NCBI GenBank assembly: GCA_037389465.1
Contig: JAZARR010000032.1
Span: 1,240,001 to 1,304,000 of the forward strand
DNA length: 64,000 nucleotides
Source: Baylisascaris procyonis
Lineage: Eukaryota; Nematoda; Chromadorea; Rhabditida; Ascarididae
Direction of reading: 5' to 3'
The notes below the pieces were generated by a model. The model was given only the letters and a program-made list of their open reading frames with translations. It made no database searches and was not told where the DNA came from. Position 1 is the first letter of the stretch; every line of letters begins with the position of its first letter. Positions 52,154 to 64,000 of the stretch are shown one piece after another. The position numbers were made by a program, and so were the translations under genes.

Positions 52154-52165
52154 CTGCAAAAATTG
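52154..52165 (-). promoter_or_regulatory. Candidate trans-splice (or 5' intron) acceptor, copy 1
   Basis: On the - strand, acaatttttgcag lies 61 bases before the proposed ATG, with no cis donor evident nearby. Copy 2 has the same aatttttgcag 60 bases before its ATG. The position and consensus suit addition of a spliced leader; an upstream 5' UTR exon is the alternative. Confidence 0.4.
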
Positions 52166-52599
52166 TATGAGGAATACGAGGATCGCTAGAAGAATGTAGT
52201 AAATGCAAGCGCTGGAATAAGAAAAAAAAAGAAATTGGCGAGAAAATCAAAGCCTACTTTATAACTATATCCAGAGTAACTATTCGTAATTGCCAATTAC
52301 GAACTGCATATTCGTATAAGTTGGTGAAAAACCGTTTCGGCCTTTGCAACTTTCGCAGCGGAAAGTAGAAAATATGTGATTTAGCGCAAAGCTCCAAGAT
52401 CCATTGATTTCCAAGTTTCCATTTCTACTTTCCTTATTCAACTTGCTTTTATTTCTTGCCAATCAAAGATGGAAACAGACTGCTTTTCCAAACATCCAAT
52501 TTTCTGCCACACATTTCTTCCCGTTATCTTTTTTTTTATCTGAACATCATACTCCTTGAAGAATCGCCTTATTGAAACATGACCTTAAACACAGAGGCT

Positions 52600-53045
52600 T
52601 TGATAAAAGCGCTCATAAGAAAAAAAAAAACGACTAAGAACAGCAGCGAACTCCTTTTGAAACCGAATAGAACAAATTTCATAAAGCACTTATAAAGCAA
52701 CATACAGGTTCATAAAAAATCACTTATATAACAGAATCGTTTTTCCATCACAGAAATATGCAAATGTTCTTGTGATCGTTTTAACTAAGCAATCCTATTC
52801 CGAGCACCAACATGCACCGTCTTCTTTAAACACATACTAATCGAGAAAGGCAAAGTCTTGCACAGTGAATGCAGTCCCCTCTTATCATTGTTCACGCTAA
52901 TGAGGTCGTTATACGCCTTCGTCGAGTACGGTTGAGATGAATGCTTTGCTTCAGGCGTTATCACCACTATAGTTTCGAATGATCTGCGCATGCGACAAGG
53001 ATCCAACAACCCCTCCTCAATGAAAATTGCATCACACGGCATAGA
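52600..53045. repeat. Near-identical block upstream of receptor copy 1
   Basis: This block matches 63640-64000 far more closely than the rest of the duplication, with only a handful of differences across 52740-52985. The open - strand frame inside it (52785-53042) looks inviting, but its few differences between copies mostly change the amino acid, so I do not call it coding. It lies about 0.5-0.9 kb upstream of the start codon and may include promoter sequence. The matching copy runs off the window end. Confidence 0.7.
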
Positions 53046-55770
53046 TCTGCTACATTTCCAACTAAAAATTTAATTATACTTTCTTGAGCAAAAGAAGCAT
53101 CGTCGTTTGTTTAAGTGATTGTCGGAATAATTATTTTTGTATTATAGGAATCCTAATACAATAGAGGCATGGTCATTGCATCGCTTTTTCTTCACACATG
53201 TATATGGCAACATGAGGTTATTTGTGCATATGCGTATTCATTTGCTCTCCGATTGTTTTAACTCGCGATCGGCTAGAAGTAAGTAAGATCGGCTAGAAAT
53301 AAGTAAGCTACAACTAAGCTAATTAAGAAACATGCAACGTAATTGAAATTTTATGTTCAAATCTGTCTATAACTACGCAAAAGTAGAGTGAAACATTTTT
53401 CTTACCAGCATTGAATATGCGAAAATTACCTCCCCAACAGAATTATCAAATATTTAAAACAAATAATCTGTCAGGTGATCAAATTCTCTCTCATGAATGG
53501 AAACCACACTCATAAGTTTGCGATCGGAGCATGCACCATCACCAATCACCAATGCTCTTGGGATTACTTCGATCTGTAGTGAAGGGACGTTTTCGAAATT
53601 AGAATAGTCTGTGGAGATTATCCGAATTTTTTACGGCCATTCGATCGCATTCATTCTATTGTAAATAAATTCACAAGGCTTTTATATATATATACAAACG
53701 CTGCAGGACTTATATTTCTTTACTTCAACTGATCTTCCGTTCTCTCATTGACGAAATGGCGATGCTAACTTGAAATGCAGTAGAAAAATCTCATGTGAAT
53801 GCTCTTCTCACATATTTTCCACGGAAGCGGTCATTAATGAATAAGGCATTTATTCCAACCAACACATGAGATGATTTTGCATGGATGGATGTTGTGCAGC
53901 GAAATATAGCGTAGAATAGATTTGAGAATTCCCTAGTGGACAATCTTTTATGATTTCCTTCATCTTTCTAGCGCTTCATTCTCTGTGAAGGAAATTTTCA
54001 ATGCGTGAATATGCACCGATTCCGTTGTTTTTCTCTCGCCTCAATCTTTGAAGTCATTTAATCGAAATTTCTTATGAATGGTATGCTTATCTCGGTATTC
54101 GATATTCAAATACACGGGATGAAGCGAGAGAATATTCATTTCATCGCTGCATAAGTTGTAAACTATATCTACAATTCCTGTAATATTTCCAATGGAACAT
54201 TTAAGGAAAGCTAATTTTGCAGTGTAAAAAATTTGTGCCAGATATAGCAAACTATTAGCAAGCACAATAAAATTGTCGAACCTTATTAAACCCGTTGATT
54301 AGTTCCTCATAGTATTTCCTCTATGACTTATAAAAATTGTAAGGAGACTCTACTCAACGCACATACGCATTAATTGTCATAAAAAGGCGCAGTTAACATA
54401 CGAAAGACGTTTTACGATATGATTTCCAATCAATCAGTTATAATATTAAATTCGGTATTGTGCGATTTTAATGATGACAATTTCAAAGAAAATTATTTAA
54501 CGTTTTTTTTTGGATGCTTTTTGCAACGAAATGATATACGCAACTATGACAAAAGCTGACACTCCATATATTTGTCAACTATAAAAAACTGCTAGAGAAA
54601 TTAGAATCAAAAAAGGAAATATGATTGATAGTGTGAACGTTTACATTTGAACCTTCTTGTGTTAGGCATCATAGTGAGCGTTATCATACGAGTTCGACAT
54701 CCTATGATATGAATGCTCCTTCATGTGCTTCTTTGTAAACAACCAACAATATAGTACCATAATCTTTACTTTCATGCGTTTCGTCGTTTCGTTCTCAGAA
54801 GTCATTAAAACGTCAACGAAAGGGCACTAAAAAGTCTTCGATACTAACAGCCAAAAAATACAATTTACTTAATAAAGCACTAGTAATGAAGAAAACAGAT
54901 CGTAAAAATACGGAAAAGTCGACATGATGTTTTGCGGAAAGGCGAAGCTAGATTGCGAAATCATAAACAATAAATTTTTATGAGCTTTTCATTAGATGAA
55001 ATGCTACGTTAAATCGCCTAACACAAGAGCGCTGGAGAAGTCACAAATAAAGAATCTAATACGATTGCCAACAAAGAATTCCGTCTTTTGAAGCACTTGA
55101 AATGAGCTTTTCTTCAGCTGACATTCACTTGTTACTATAGGTGTCCATTAAGGCTACAAAAAGCTCATCGTAAATTCTACGACAATTATTCATCCAAAGT
55201 GTATTGTTATTGTGTGCATTGTCTATACATATACATTTCGCGCCGGAAATTGCCGCCCATTCCATTAGATACTGAGAACTGAGACGATATAATGACCATG
55301 CATTCAACGTTTGTTAAGAATCGGATATGAAAAGCTCCCCTTAATCCGAGTTTAGAAAAAAAAGATATGATTTCCGCACAAATGTTTTCGTTCGTTCGTA
55401 TTTGAATTCATCAAATATGATAGAAGCAGGGCAGTTGAAATGTTAACACCAACAAAACGTCCGCACATTTACGGGATATTCATGAGTGGTGTTCTTTGAG
55501 GTTGAATTGTGGCCATATTCATATCGTTGCGGTATAAGTGATTTTTTGCTCGTTGCATTTCATTGTGCTAGAAAAATGAATCGCTGGCTAAAGAAAAATT
55601 AGTGGATTGCAATTTTATAATAATCTGAAGCGGTAACTTGCAGTGATATCTCTGGCCTACTAGCAATGAGCGTTTTTACGCTGCATTATCATTAGTTCAA
55701 CTATGGCGGGGATTGTTCCTTATGATATCTGCACTATTATACAAATTAATAATCGCTGGAGGAGGAGAAA
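53046..55770. other. Spacer between the two receptor units
   Basis: No gene is recognised. A 20-base unit starting gatcggctagaa is tandemly duplicated at about 53267-53307. A short (AT)n-like patch lies near 53683-53694. Isolated frames on the - strand (54041-54265, 55125-55307) have no domain or partner exon. The DNA is strongly AT-rich and has no match in the other unit within this window. Confidence 0.5.
53267..53307. repeat. 20-bp tandem duplication
   Basis: gatcggctagaagtaagtaa is followed immediately by a near-identical copy with one substitution. Confidence 0.75.
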
Positions 55771-56314
55771 CAAACAATGCGTTATAGACCGGGAATTTCT
55801 GAGAACGTCCTTAGAACTAAACAAAAGCGATCTTTTTCTGTGCTGGTGATCAAAGGCTGGAAAAAAAAGTTCCCTGTAAAAGATAATGAAAAGCTAACTG
55901 CAAGCATACCGTCCCAGAGGGGAATTTTCAGAACGCGTTCTTCCTGCAAGGGTTTGTGCACCTCCTCTATCTACAGTATCTCTTTCCGCACATTATTTCG
56001 GTTGCTTTTCCGTTATGGAATTCTACACCCTTAATAACTGTCATTCTTTGAAGTATTTTTTCAAAAGGAAGAAAGAAAGAGATATAAAGTTACTGCGCAG
56101 GTGGCTTATCATTCCCGACAGGAATGAGCACTGCTATTTCAGAAGAATATTCGGTCGTTGCTTAATCTATGCACATACTAGTCAAGAATTTATGAAGGAT
56201 TAAGTCCTAAACCACCGTGATTTTCGCAGTAATCGTTGAGCATTTTTTGGATTCTGAAGTGTGGGCAGAGTGTCCTTGGGAATGAGCGAATTATCACTCC
56301 CAAATAAGAACATC

Positions 56315-56336
56315 TTTATTCCACTACCACTTTATT
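56315..56336 (-). terminator. Poly(A) signals of receptor copy 2
   Basis: Two AATAAA hexamers on the - strand (read as TTTATT at 56315-56320 and 56331-56336) lie about 50-70 bases past the TAG of copy 2. In copy 1 the homologous positions have lost the perfect hexamer (ctctatttgc), so its cleavage signal must differ. Confidence 0.55.
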
Positions 56337-56384
56337 TGCACAATTGCGGGCAGGATACACATCCGTAAGCATGGCTTGCAGCAA

Positions 56385-59300
56385 CTAGCCCGACACTGAT
56401 TGATGACAACATGCATAAAGTGGCTGAACAACCACATTTCGTGTCCTGGACACGGCCGCAATGGGCATTTTGATGAATGAGACTAGTTCCTGTCCATTAC
56501 TCGCAGTGAAACCTCTCACAATCGCTGGTCTTGTGCGCATAGGCTTGATACGACGTTCACAATGCATAAGTTTCATGACGGCCTTCCTGTATGGAGACAA
56601 TGCCAAAAGAGTGCATAATGGCATTAGTGTCAACGAGATCTGTAAGTGGTTAATTTAACATTATGTATAGAAGAATTGATATGAAGAATGGTTATTGCAC
56701 AAATTTTTACAGAATCATCCATCTCCAGATGAATAGCAATCGAAACTAAGCCTGATAGCACGTCTACATCCCGTTCAACCTTTCCTAATCCACTATGGGC
56801 AATGAGGATCTCTTTTATTAGAAACTACGAACCTTTCACGAACCAATTATCACATAAACGATAAGTCCAAACGGAAACGACTGAAGATTTTCTGAACTAC
56901 AACTCAAGAAACAATCCGTAAAGAGTGCTAGGCGAGATTTTTGCGAATTTCTGCAAATTTGCTGCTGCGAAAAGCAAAATGCTGCCTATGTGTAGATATC
57001 CACCAATGCCTCTGCGGATATCCGCATGCATGATGGATTCAAATCTATAATAAAAAAGGGTGAAGCTACGAAACTATGTGAAATAATATGTACTGGAGAC
57101 GCTTTAATGCACAAATCTAGTGAACACCGAAGCGTCTCGGTGTGGCTTCCTGGAGCACTTTCCAAATTGATCTCTTGGAAGGAATTACATGGTACGGAAT
57201 TTTGTGAAAACCTAACCTCTTGCGTCCACATCGTGATGTCAAGGAGCATTATTTCATATTTCTCCCGGAGGAGAGGAGTCAGTGAAGGAAATATATGACG
57301 CAGCACAAATGACCAATTCAGAACTGAAAGGAAACCATTAAAAATTGTAGGTGCGCAAGCAATGAACGATAAGCAGCATACGTACAAGTTCCCATGGGCT
57401 ATCACAGTCACATTGATGATGCTTGATCACTTAACTACAATTGTGTACGCACTTTGTCGAGGGTATAGTCAGTTGGTGCGTACAATCACATTGTCGAGGG
57501 CGCAGGTATGGCTTAGTGGTTCAGTTACCAACCTTTGAGGTACCCATCGTGTTTGCAACGCTATGCAGCAAAACTCTGGACGAGACACAAACCTTAAACA
57601 TCCTGTGGTCTGCGGCACAAAATGAGCTGAAGCAAACGTTCGCAGCTGTCATCCGTGAGTCTATAAAGCAGCTACTGTCAAGACCGTGGAAGTCAATCGC
57701 ACTGATGTTGGAACTCATGATTAAGCACTGATTCGGCATAGAACTCATGATTCGGCGATCCTCTAAACGCCCGCAGGTAGCCCAGACAACCTCCCCACCA
57801 GTGACCATGATGCATTGCGGATGAAGAATTCAGCCGAGATCATCGACTTCTGGTGGCGAGCCCATTTAAAGCAGCTCTTTTAGCCAAAGAATCCCGCTAG
57901 GAAGTGTTGAATGCGCGCTTATTTGGCTCTGATTATTTCCAAAAGTACTAAGCAGAAGCCCACCACAAAACACAGGATTGAACGTGAATATTTTCTTCAT
58001 GGGAACGATGCAGGCCTGTTGCCTCTATTTTTCCGAGCTCATGCGACATGTAGTGTGTCTCTCGTGTGTGGCGCGATCATAGTCACCAGTTAAATCTCTG
58101 ATCGAAGCAGTGAGTGATGTTGTGAACTACTCTAACTCCTCACGGTTACTTTAACTCGCGTATAATATTTTCGCTCTCCGCAGGAAATTCCAACTGTCAA
58201 TCCGGCTGGCAATAAGCTCAGACATGAGGTCAAACGTCAGCCTTCGTTTCCCATCTTATTCATCCCCGGAACCATCGTGATCACTGTGTTTGGTCAACAT
58301 TTATTGCCAGCTGCTTGCAAAACTTTCAGATATCGCTTTTCTTCAGAGTTGAGCTTTCGAAACGCCAAAAACTACTTCATTTCAGTCAGTCACTTATAAG
58401 AGCTGAATTTTACAGCAGGTAGAACGGGCAGTCTTTCCTTCATATTTCTCACTCAGTTCAGAACATGGAATCCCTTCTCTCTGCTCAGTGGAATTAATTT
58501 CGCAAAAAAGGTCGAAAAATGAACAGTACGACTATGGAAAAATTGGTCGTTATGATTAGAACTTTGAAGAAATATGAAACGCACGATAACTCGATAGTTG
58601 TAAAATTGTGAGTGGAGTGAAAAAGATGATGAACTGAATAAGTTGATAGATGGATTCGGTGCGAGAGTTGCGCGATAAAATCGACGATTTTGACTTCAAC
58701 TTGAAGCGTATAATAGCGATCATAGACTGAACAAGTTCATCATTAATCACTGTATGCTTCAGTCAGGACGAATAAATATCTGGCTACTTTGAAATACTAT
58801 TGAGCTCGATGATACGCTGCTAGCGCTATTCGACGATCCATCACCGATCGTCTATGTAAAGCTAGCCAGTAGAGTTTCATAGAACATTCGATATCCCGAA
58901 ATTTACTGGAAAATGGCCGAGCTCATAATTATATGCTACATTTGTTTCAGCATCCAGTGTGCATCAACTCATCAAAATGTTGACCTCAGAAGGCAATTAG
59001 CGCATGAAATGCATGGTATCAAAACAGAACATTGCGAAATGGTGACCGTATAAACGCTCGCTCCACATTTCTTCAAATATAGCACCTCCACGGAACGCAG
59101 AATGAACTGACGGTATGAGAGAGGCTGGAAATGGTCACAAGCAGGGATCATCTGAGATAAAACACTTAGAAACGTGAACTCTTATGGAGCTGCTTTTTCT
59201 CAACCCTTAAGCAGCAGATTAAAGTACATTATCGCAGTGGATTGCTGTTCACTGTTTCGATAGTCTGCATCCTTTTATTCAGCGATGGTCATCTAACTCG

Positions 59301-62300
59301 AGCAAGGTTCTATGTATGCAAAGATCTACCGATGCTGTAGTGCGCATATTCGGAATTTATAGGGGTGGCGATTGGGCTAATATGATGGATGGGTGAAGAA
59401 GAGGGTTGTTCCACATCTTCTGCAGAGTTGGCGCTGATGAGGTCATTTCGAATGAAAAATTTTGAAAGCCAGGCTTGTTTTATTGATTTTCTTCACTGTT
59501 GAGGACATGTTGACAAATATTTCGGTTGTTTTTCGTAGTCGTAGTTTTCAAAGTTGTCACAAAAAGGACGAACTTTCCAGCAAATTTCACGGTCAGGACC
59601 TTCACATGGGTATTCAGTTACATCGCAAACAACTGCATTTGCATTCCTAATCTGCGCAAATAAACTAAGCCTTAGATTTCAACAGCTGATTCGCCGATGC
59701 AATGCGAAGTCGTTTCTGTAATTAATAAGCAAAAGCGCACCCCTAAAAATATTCGAGTCAAGAGCAAAAACCTACCAAAGTTACAAGAACGGCGGATATG
59801 GTGGCGATAATAATATTAATAATTATATCGGTCCATACGGCCACTATGGCGATGACTTTTGCGTATTCTGGTTTCCCTGTATCATCAAAGTATGAGTTGA
59901 TCGCCATCGAGTACAGAGATGGTGCATCAACGATCAGTACGCCGATGGTGATTAATCCGAAGCGTCGCTTTATGGAACTGTAACGCGATCCGTAAGTGGT
60001 TAAGAAGGAGAAGCGTGAAGTCGGAAATTGTTTATTCTTCAGGTTACCTTAACTCAACACAAATCCACCTTCCTTTTGTAAATTGCAGCATTGCTGCCAG
60101 GAAAAATGCTCACCGGCAGTGGCACTCTTCTCATCACCTATCTATTCGGCACATAAGTTATATTTTCGCTGTAAAATGGATGTAGGACCGAACTATTCCT
60201 ACCCTGCACTGGCATCATTGTATCGACAGCATTATAGTTTCGATCCGTCCGGTACTTCTTCTTAGACAGATGTCTATATTATTTTGTCTCAATATATAAT
60301 AAAATTCTTGTCCACTTCACCACTCACCGCATCCGCCATTATGGTCACCATTTTCACTTGGCCAGCATTAACTCAAGGGGCAATTATTCAATACTTTCGA
60401 ATGGCAGTCCATGCTGTACAAAGGCACAACAAGCTAAGCCACAACAATAAGTGCGTTCGTTTGATTGATTTTGCCGATTGAACACACTGTTCGAAGGTGT
60501 GATTGGTATACGATTTTGAAATGGCTTGCGCAAGCGCTGACGAAGCCACAGTAAGAGAAAATGGCAGCAGTAAAATAAGCATGTCAAACAAACCTGACGA
60601 AATATCTGCGAAACTTTGTTGGAATTTCATAGGAGAGAAGAAACACAAGAGTCAAATAGAGTGAAAGAGCACGAAATTCGAAATGCGAAAGACCATTCAA
60701 GAAACGGCCCACAATAATAAGAAATTTTTCGTTGCTGCAAAGAGAGATTCATTAGAAAAGGCAAAAAAGAAGAGGCATATCGCCTTATCGACATTAGATG
60801 ATAGCGGAACTCATTTACTGGTTTCATTTTTTTTTAGTTGCATCAAGGGACATTTAAAAGGTGTCGTTCTGCATGGTGGATTCGATTTTAAGTAAAATAC
60901 GGTTTCACTGATCTCTCGAGATAACATTCAAAGGAACAATGCTGATTTGGCGGCTCTGTTTCGCCTCTTGAGCTCCCTAGTTCAGTGCCATGACATTTGT
61001 TTCCATAATGAAGCTATGCATTTGGTGGCGGCACTAAAATTTCAACGAGAATTTTTCTCACTTGCCAATAGAACAACTGCTCATTACGCAGCATCAATGA
61101 ACAGCGACCAATGGAATACCATCCAGGTGTTGCATTTCAATTACTTTCTCCTTCTGTAATTTGCGCAACTGATTTTGAACTCGAATTGAACTCGAAAATG
61201 AATTTTTCACGTGTGAAAGAGCTGTTTAGAATTGTTTGAAAAATGTGAAACTATAAGGTTTTGATAGAGAATCATTTTTTACACTAAGAAAATTAAACGC
61301 GAAATAATAGAGAAATTTCTGTTAGATTCACGCCTTGAAAAGAAAAGAAAAAAAAAACAATCCCTTCTGTGTGGGTGGTAAGTGTTAATTGCAATCAATT
61401 AAAAGCTTTATAAAAATGCTGATATTAATAAAGTAATTGATAACCGTTTACCTACCTTTCTATTAAAAATTGCAGCTCCGAATAGTATAAATTGTACAAA
61501 TCAATCGATGACAAAATAATGCAGACGAAAAAATATGGCGTCAGAAATGCGTATAGAAAAACCGTATACCATTTAACAATATCGTCACGTAATTTCAACA
61601 CTGAAATATATAGGACGAAGATTGCGAGTGGAATGCGAATCCAGTCACAAATAATGTTGTATAATCGTTCAGGCAGCTCATCTAAAGATATCACATCAAT
61701 GGGAAAATCACTGCAATAGCAAATATATGCAACTGCGGAAGTAATTTTAATAGTTAGCACGAGAGACGAATCGATCGAAAAATGCTAGAGTTTGGAAAAG
61801 TAATATAAGAATAAGTCAATGTTCTTGAATAGTTGAACCCCGGTTCGCACCTCATAATTGCTGCCCATAGGTTTTCGACATACCTAACACCCCTTGTTCG
61901 ATCTAACTCAGTCTGCAGTAAGTGATGCATATTTTGCAAACGCCTACAAACGGCGACTTGTTTTGCAAAGTGCGATCACCGACGAAAGGCTTTCGGTGAC
62001 TAATATTTCCTTCAGTTTATCATTGGGAATACTGTTATGTGGTATTGTTTTCATCGTTGGCGAACGTTCATCGCACTTCAGTCCCATCAGAAATTGAAAG
62101 CTAATTAAATTGTGTCCTTGAATCAATAGGGACTTGCTGAGCAAATGTAAAGAACCATAGTGGGAAAATGCGAGTGGTTAGAAAGAAGAATAAGCATTTC
62201 GTAGATTAAACACGTCAGGTTGGGAAACAGCTGAAAATTTAGGTAAGAATGATAAGGAGAACATACAACTGAGCTATGAGGAATCCTGATTCACGCGCAG

Positions 62301-63131
62301 TATGAAATGAATCAGAAGAATATGTGACTAGGTGAAAGACTCTATAGCAGCCGCGCTTCGATAGTCCGAAACTTTTCATCCAGTTTTTAATTTCAGACTC
62401 ATGCAAAGTATATTTCCTCGGATCCATTGTAATACGCATTATCATGATAGAAATTCTTTAATTTTCCATAACTCTCAGTTTGAAGAATTGCGCAAATGCT
62501 TTCTGCTCTACGTCACCTCTAATGAATGAGTAACCTATGTGATAGATTTGGAGTGAATTTATCGCTTCCATCAAATATTTCTTTATTCATAACTGATTCA
62601 ACATCACAATTTTATGACGCTTTTACACACAATGCATTGTTTGCTCATAACGCATGTTCTTTGTTTGCAAGCGCCTGCTTTACAACACAGCAAGATGAAA
62701 CAGCGGAAATATTCAACGTCGGAGCATCATGGAATTTCATGCAGGAGAAGAGGAAAAGTTTGAACTCATCGAAATCTCACACTCTTGCAACAAAGCTTGA
62801 TCTCTGCTAATTTCATGGAGTTGCCAATGAAAAATTTCCTGAAACCCGATTGCCTGATTTTCAGAGACCAATGCGGTCATCCACTAGAAAAGGCACGTCG
62901 ATGAGTATAATACTTTTCTTACGATAAGGTTGGTATATTGTTAACAAGCAAGTCTATCAACACGATCACTCATAGGAACTCGTCAACACCTAGCATCCTT
63001 CATGATGTGAGGTAAGTTAAAAATGAGAGGAGAAATGTGCCTTGATGGAAACACAAGGAAACTTTTGCAATAGAGGTGAGCACTTCTAACAATGCATTAA
63101 CGTACCGCATTTGATGCCTTGACCGGCACAT
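56385..63131 (-). CDS. Nematode 7TM chemoreceptor, copy 2
   Basis: A paralogue of the receptor at 45161-52092 with the same seven-exon design. Coding exons in transcript order are 63131-63106, 61710-61456, 60734-60594, 59977-59776, 58726-58585, 57323-57217 and 56639-56385 (TAG). The first six have exactly the same lengths as in copy 1 (26, 255, 141, 202, 142, 107) and the same phases. The last is 255 rather than 162 bases, giving about 375 residues. The tail difference comes from an indel after RPAIVR that shifts the frame past the old stop and reads into what is 3' UTR in copy 1. One donor is GTGCGT instead of GTACGT. Hallmarks kept include LPERLY near the N-terminus, LLSYEIPTKFRRYF at the end of TM3, DAPSLYSMA in TM4 and MPLCTLLALSPYRKAVMKLM at TM7. 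It looks functional; the sr* subfamily is not assigned. Confidence 0.84.
57505..57550 (+). repeat. tRNA A-box-like segment in intron, copy 2
   Basis: ggtatggcttagtggttcag matches the tRNA A-box pattern (TGGCTTAGTGG) and is followed by a short self-complementary stretch (gttaccaacc ... gaggtaccc). I cannot fold a full cloverleaf and see no good B box within 60 bases, so I treat it as a remnant of a tRNA-derived SINE rather than a tRNA gene. Confidence 0.35.
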
Positions 63132-63191
63132 ACCGGAGCTGACATGGCGCATGCAGAAGTACCCACCTATGAGGATGATAGCCGTTGCGGC

Positions 63192-63203
63192 CTGCAAAAA
63201 TTT
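63192..63203 (-). promoter_or_regulatory. Candidate trans-splice (or 5' intron) acceptor, copy 2
   Basis: The - strand sequence aaaatttttgcag lies 60 bases before the proposed ATG of copy 2, matching the site in copy 1. Conservation of both the acceptor and the following donor (ATGCG|gtacgtta) defines the first exon. Confidence 0.4.
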
Positions 63204-63639
63204 TACAAGGAATACGACGCCTCGCAGAAGCATATAGTTGAGGCAAGCGATTCAATAAAAAAAAAAAATAAATCGGTGAGAAAATGAAATCGCAATTTAT
63301 AGCTATGTCGAGCGCAATTAATCGCAATTACCAATTAAGTTAGCGCAAATTGGAAAAAATCCTTTTTCCGTCTTTGCAACTCTTCAGCCGAAAGTTTAAA
63401 AAAAATTGTCTTGTAGCTAGCACAAACTCCCAGAATTCTTTGACCTCTATGTTTTCGACCTTGTTTTCCCTATTCAAGTGGTTAGTTTTCGAATCAACAG
63501 AAATGAGAACAGCTTGATTTTTCGTAAAATCGAATTCTCTGCATTCCATTCCCTCATGTTATCTTTTTCTGAGAAGCATATTCCTTCTAGAAGCGTGTTC
63601 CCTGAAACACAAACATAGACCAAAGTTCCGATAAAAGCG

Positions 63640-64000
63640 CTCATGAGAAAAAAAGAGCTAAGAACAGCAACGAACTCCTTTTGAAACCGAATAGAACAAA
63701 TTTCATAAAGCAGTTATAAAACAACGCACAGGCTCATAAAAATACACCTATATAACAGAATCGTTTTTCCATCACAGAAATATGCAAATATTCTTGTGAT
63801 CGTTTTAACTAAGCAATCCTATTCCGAGCACCAACATGCACCGTCTTCTTTAAACACATACTAATCGAGAAAGGCAAAGTCTTGCACAGTGAATGCAGTC
63901 CCCTCTTATCATTGTTCACGCTAATGAGGTCGTTATACGCCTTCATCGAGTACCGTTCAGATAAATGCTTTGCTTCAGGCGTTATCACCATTATAGTTTC
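63640..64000. repeat. Near-identical block upstream of receptor copy 2
   Basis: Counterpart of 52600-53045, cut by the window end. From about 63750 to the end only a few bases differ, while the flanking DNA between 63200 and 63600 is much more diverged from its partner. Confidence 0.7.

Larger units (their letters stand above)
44800..53045. repeat. Tandem duplication unit 1 (receptor copy 1)
   Basis: This is the left copy of a head-to-tail duplication. Segments that can be matched by eye to unit 2 include 44830-45322 with 56150-56639, 46063-46200 with 57217-57350, 47120-47680 with 58190-58750, 48693-49150 with 59776-60200, 50130-50600 with 60280-60760, 51190-51460 with 61450-61710, 52060-52400 with 63100-63420, and 52600-53000 with 63640-64000. 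The offset moves from 11.3 kb at the left end to 10.2 kb in the middle and back to 11.0 kb, so each copy has had its own insertions or deletions. Confidence 0.9.
56130..64000. repeat. Tandem duplication unit 2 (receptor copy 2), truncated by window end
   Basis: This is the right copy of the duplication described for 44800-53045. It keeps the gene, its 3' flank and its upstream block in the same order and orientation. The match is still running at the last base, so the unit, and perhaps a third one, continues beyond the window. Confidence 0.9.

Noticed and set aside
52785..53042. Open frame on the - strand nearly identical to 63809-64000
   Set aside because: The few base differences between the copies mostly change the amino acid, and the non-coding flank is equally similar, so the identity reflects DNA-level conservation and not a protein.
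1..64000. CRISPR arrays, bacterial promoters, ribosome binding sites, rRNA, intact transposase or reverse transcriptase genes
   Set aside because: Looked for on both strands; no regularly spaced identical repeats, no operon structure and no conserved catalytic motifs were seen.

Overview
The window reads as AT-rich nuclear DNA of a nematode. The clues are short exons bounded by GT..AG introns with worm-type acceptors (tttcag, ttgcag, ttttag), very long introns, several long (AT)n tracts, and two copies of a seven-transmembrane chemoreceptor of the kind that is expanded in nematodes. A parasitic strongylid or ascarid-like worm would fit, but the species cannot be told from sequence alone. There are no bacterial operons, no CRISPR array, no rRNA, and no tRNA that I can fold with confidence. 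All gene models were built by eye from open frames, splice sites and intron phase.

Layout. Positions 1-21.86 kb hold no gene that I recognise, only simple repeats, a hairpin-like inverted repeat and an AC-rich tract. From 21.86 to about 44.5 kb on the + strand lies one large gene. It has a long disordered N-terminal exon (21861-22720), a 13.8 kb intron, Ser/Pro/Arg-rich exons at 36505, 41298 and 41850, an SH3 domain across 42334-42767, and weaker downstream exons. Some of the downstream exons resemble the guanylate-kinase-like half of MAGUK scaffold proteins. One coding stretch near 42950 is out of frame by a single base.

From about 44.8 kb to the end of the window is a head-to-tail tandem duplication with an offset of about 11 kb. 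Each unit carries a complete seven-exon chemoreceptor gene on the - strand (45161-52092 and 56385-63131). Exon lengths and intron phases are identical in the two copies, except for the last exon, where the second copy has lost its stop and gained about 31 codons. Most introns have diverged strongly. One exon (TM4/TM5) and a block upstream of the start codon are nearly identical, which suggests local gene conversion. The + strand gene and the first receptor converge tail to tail, about 0.6 kb apart.
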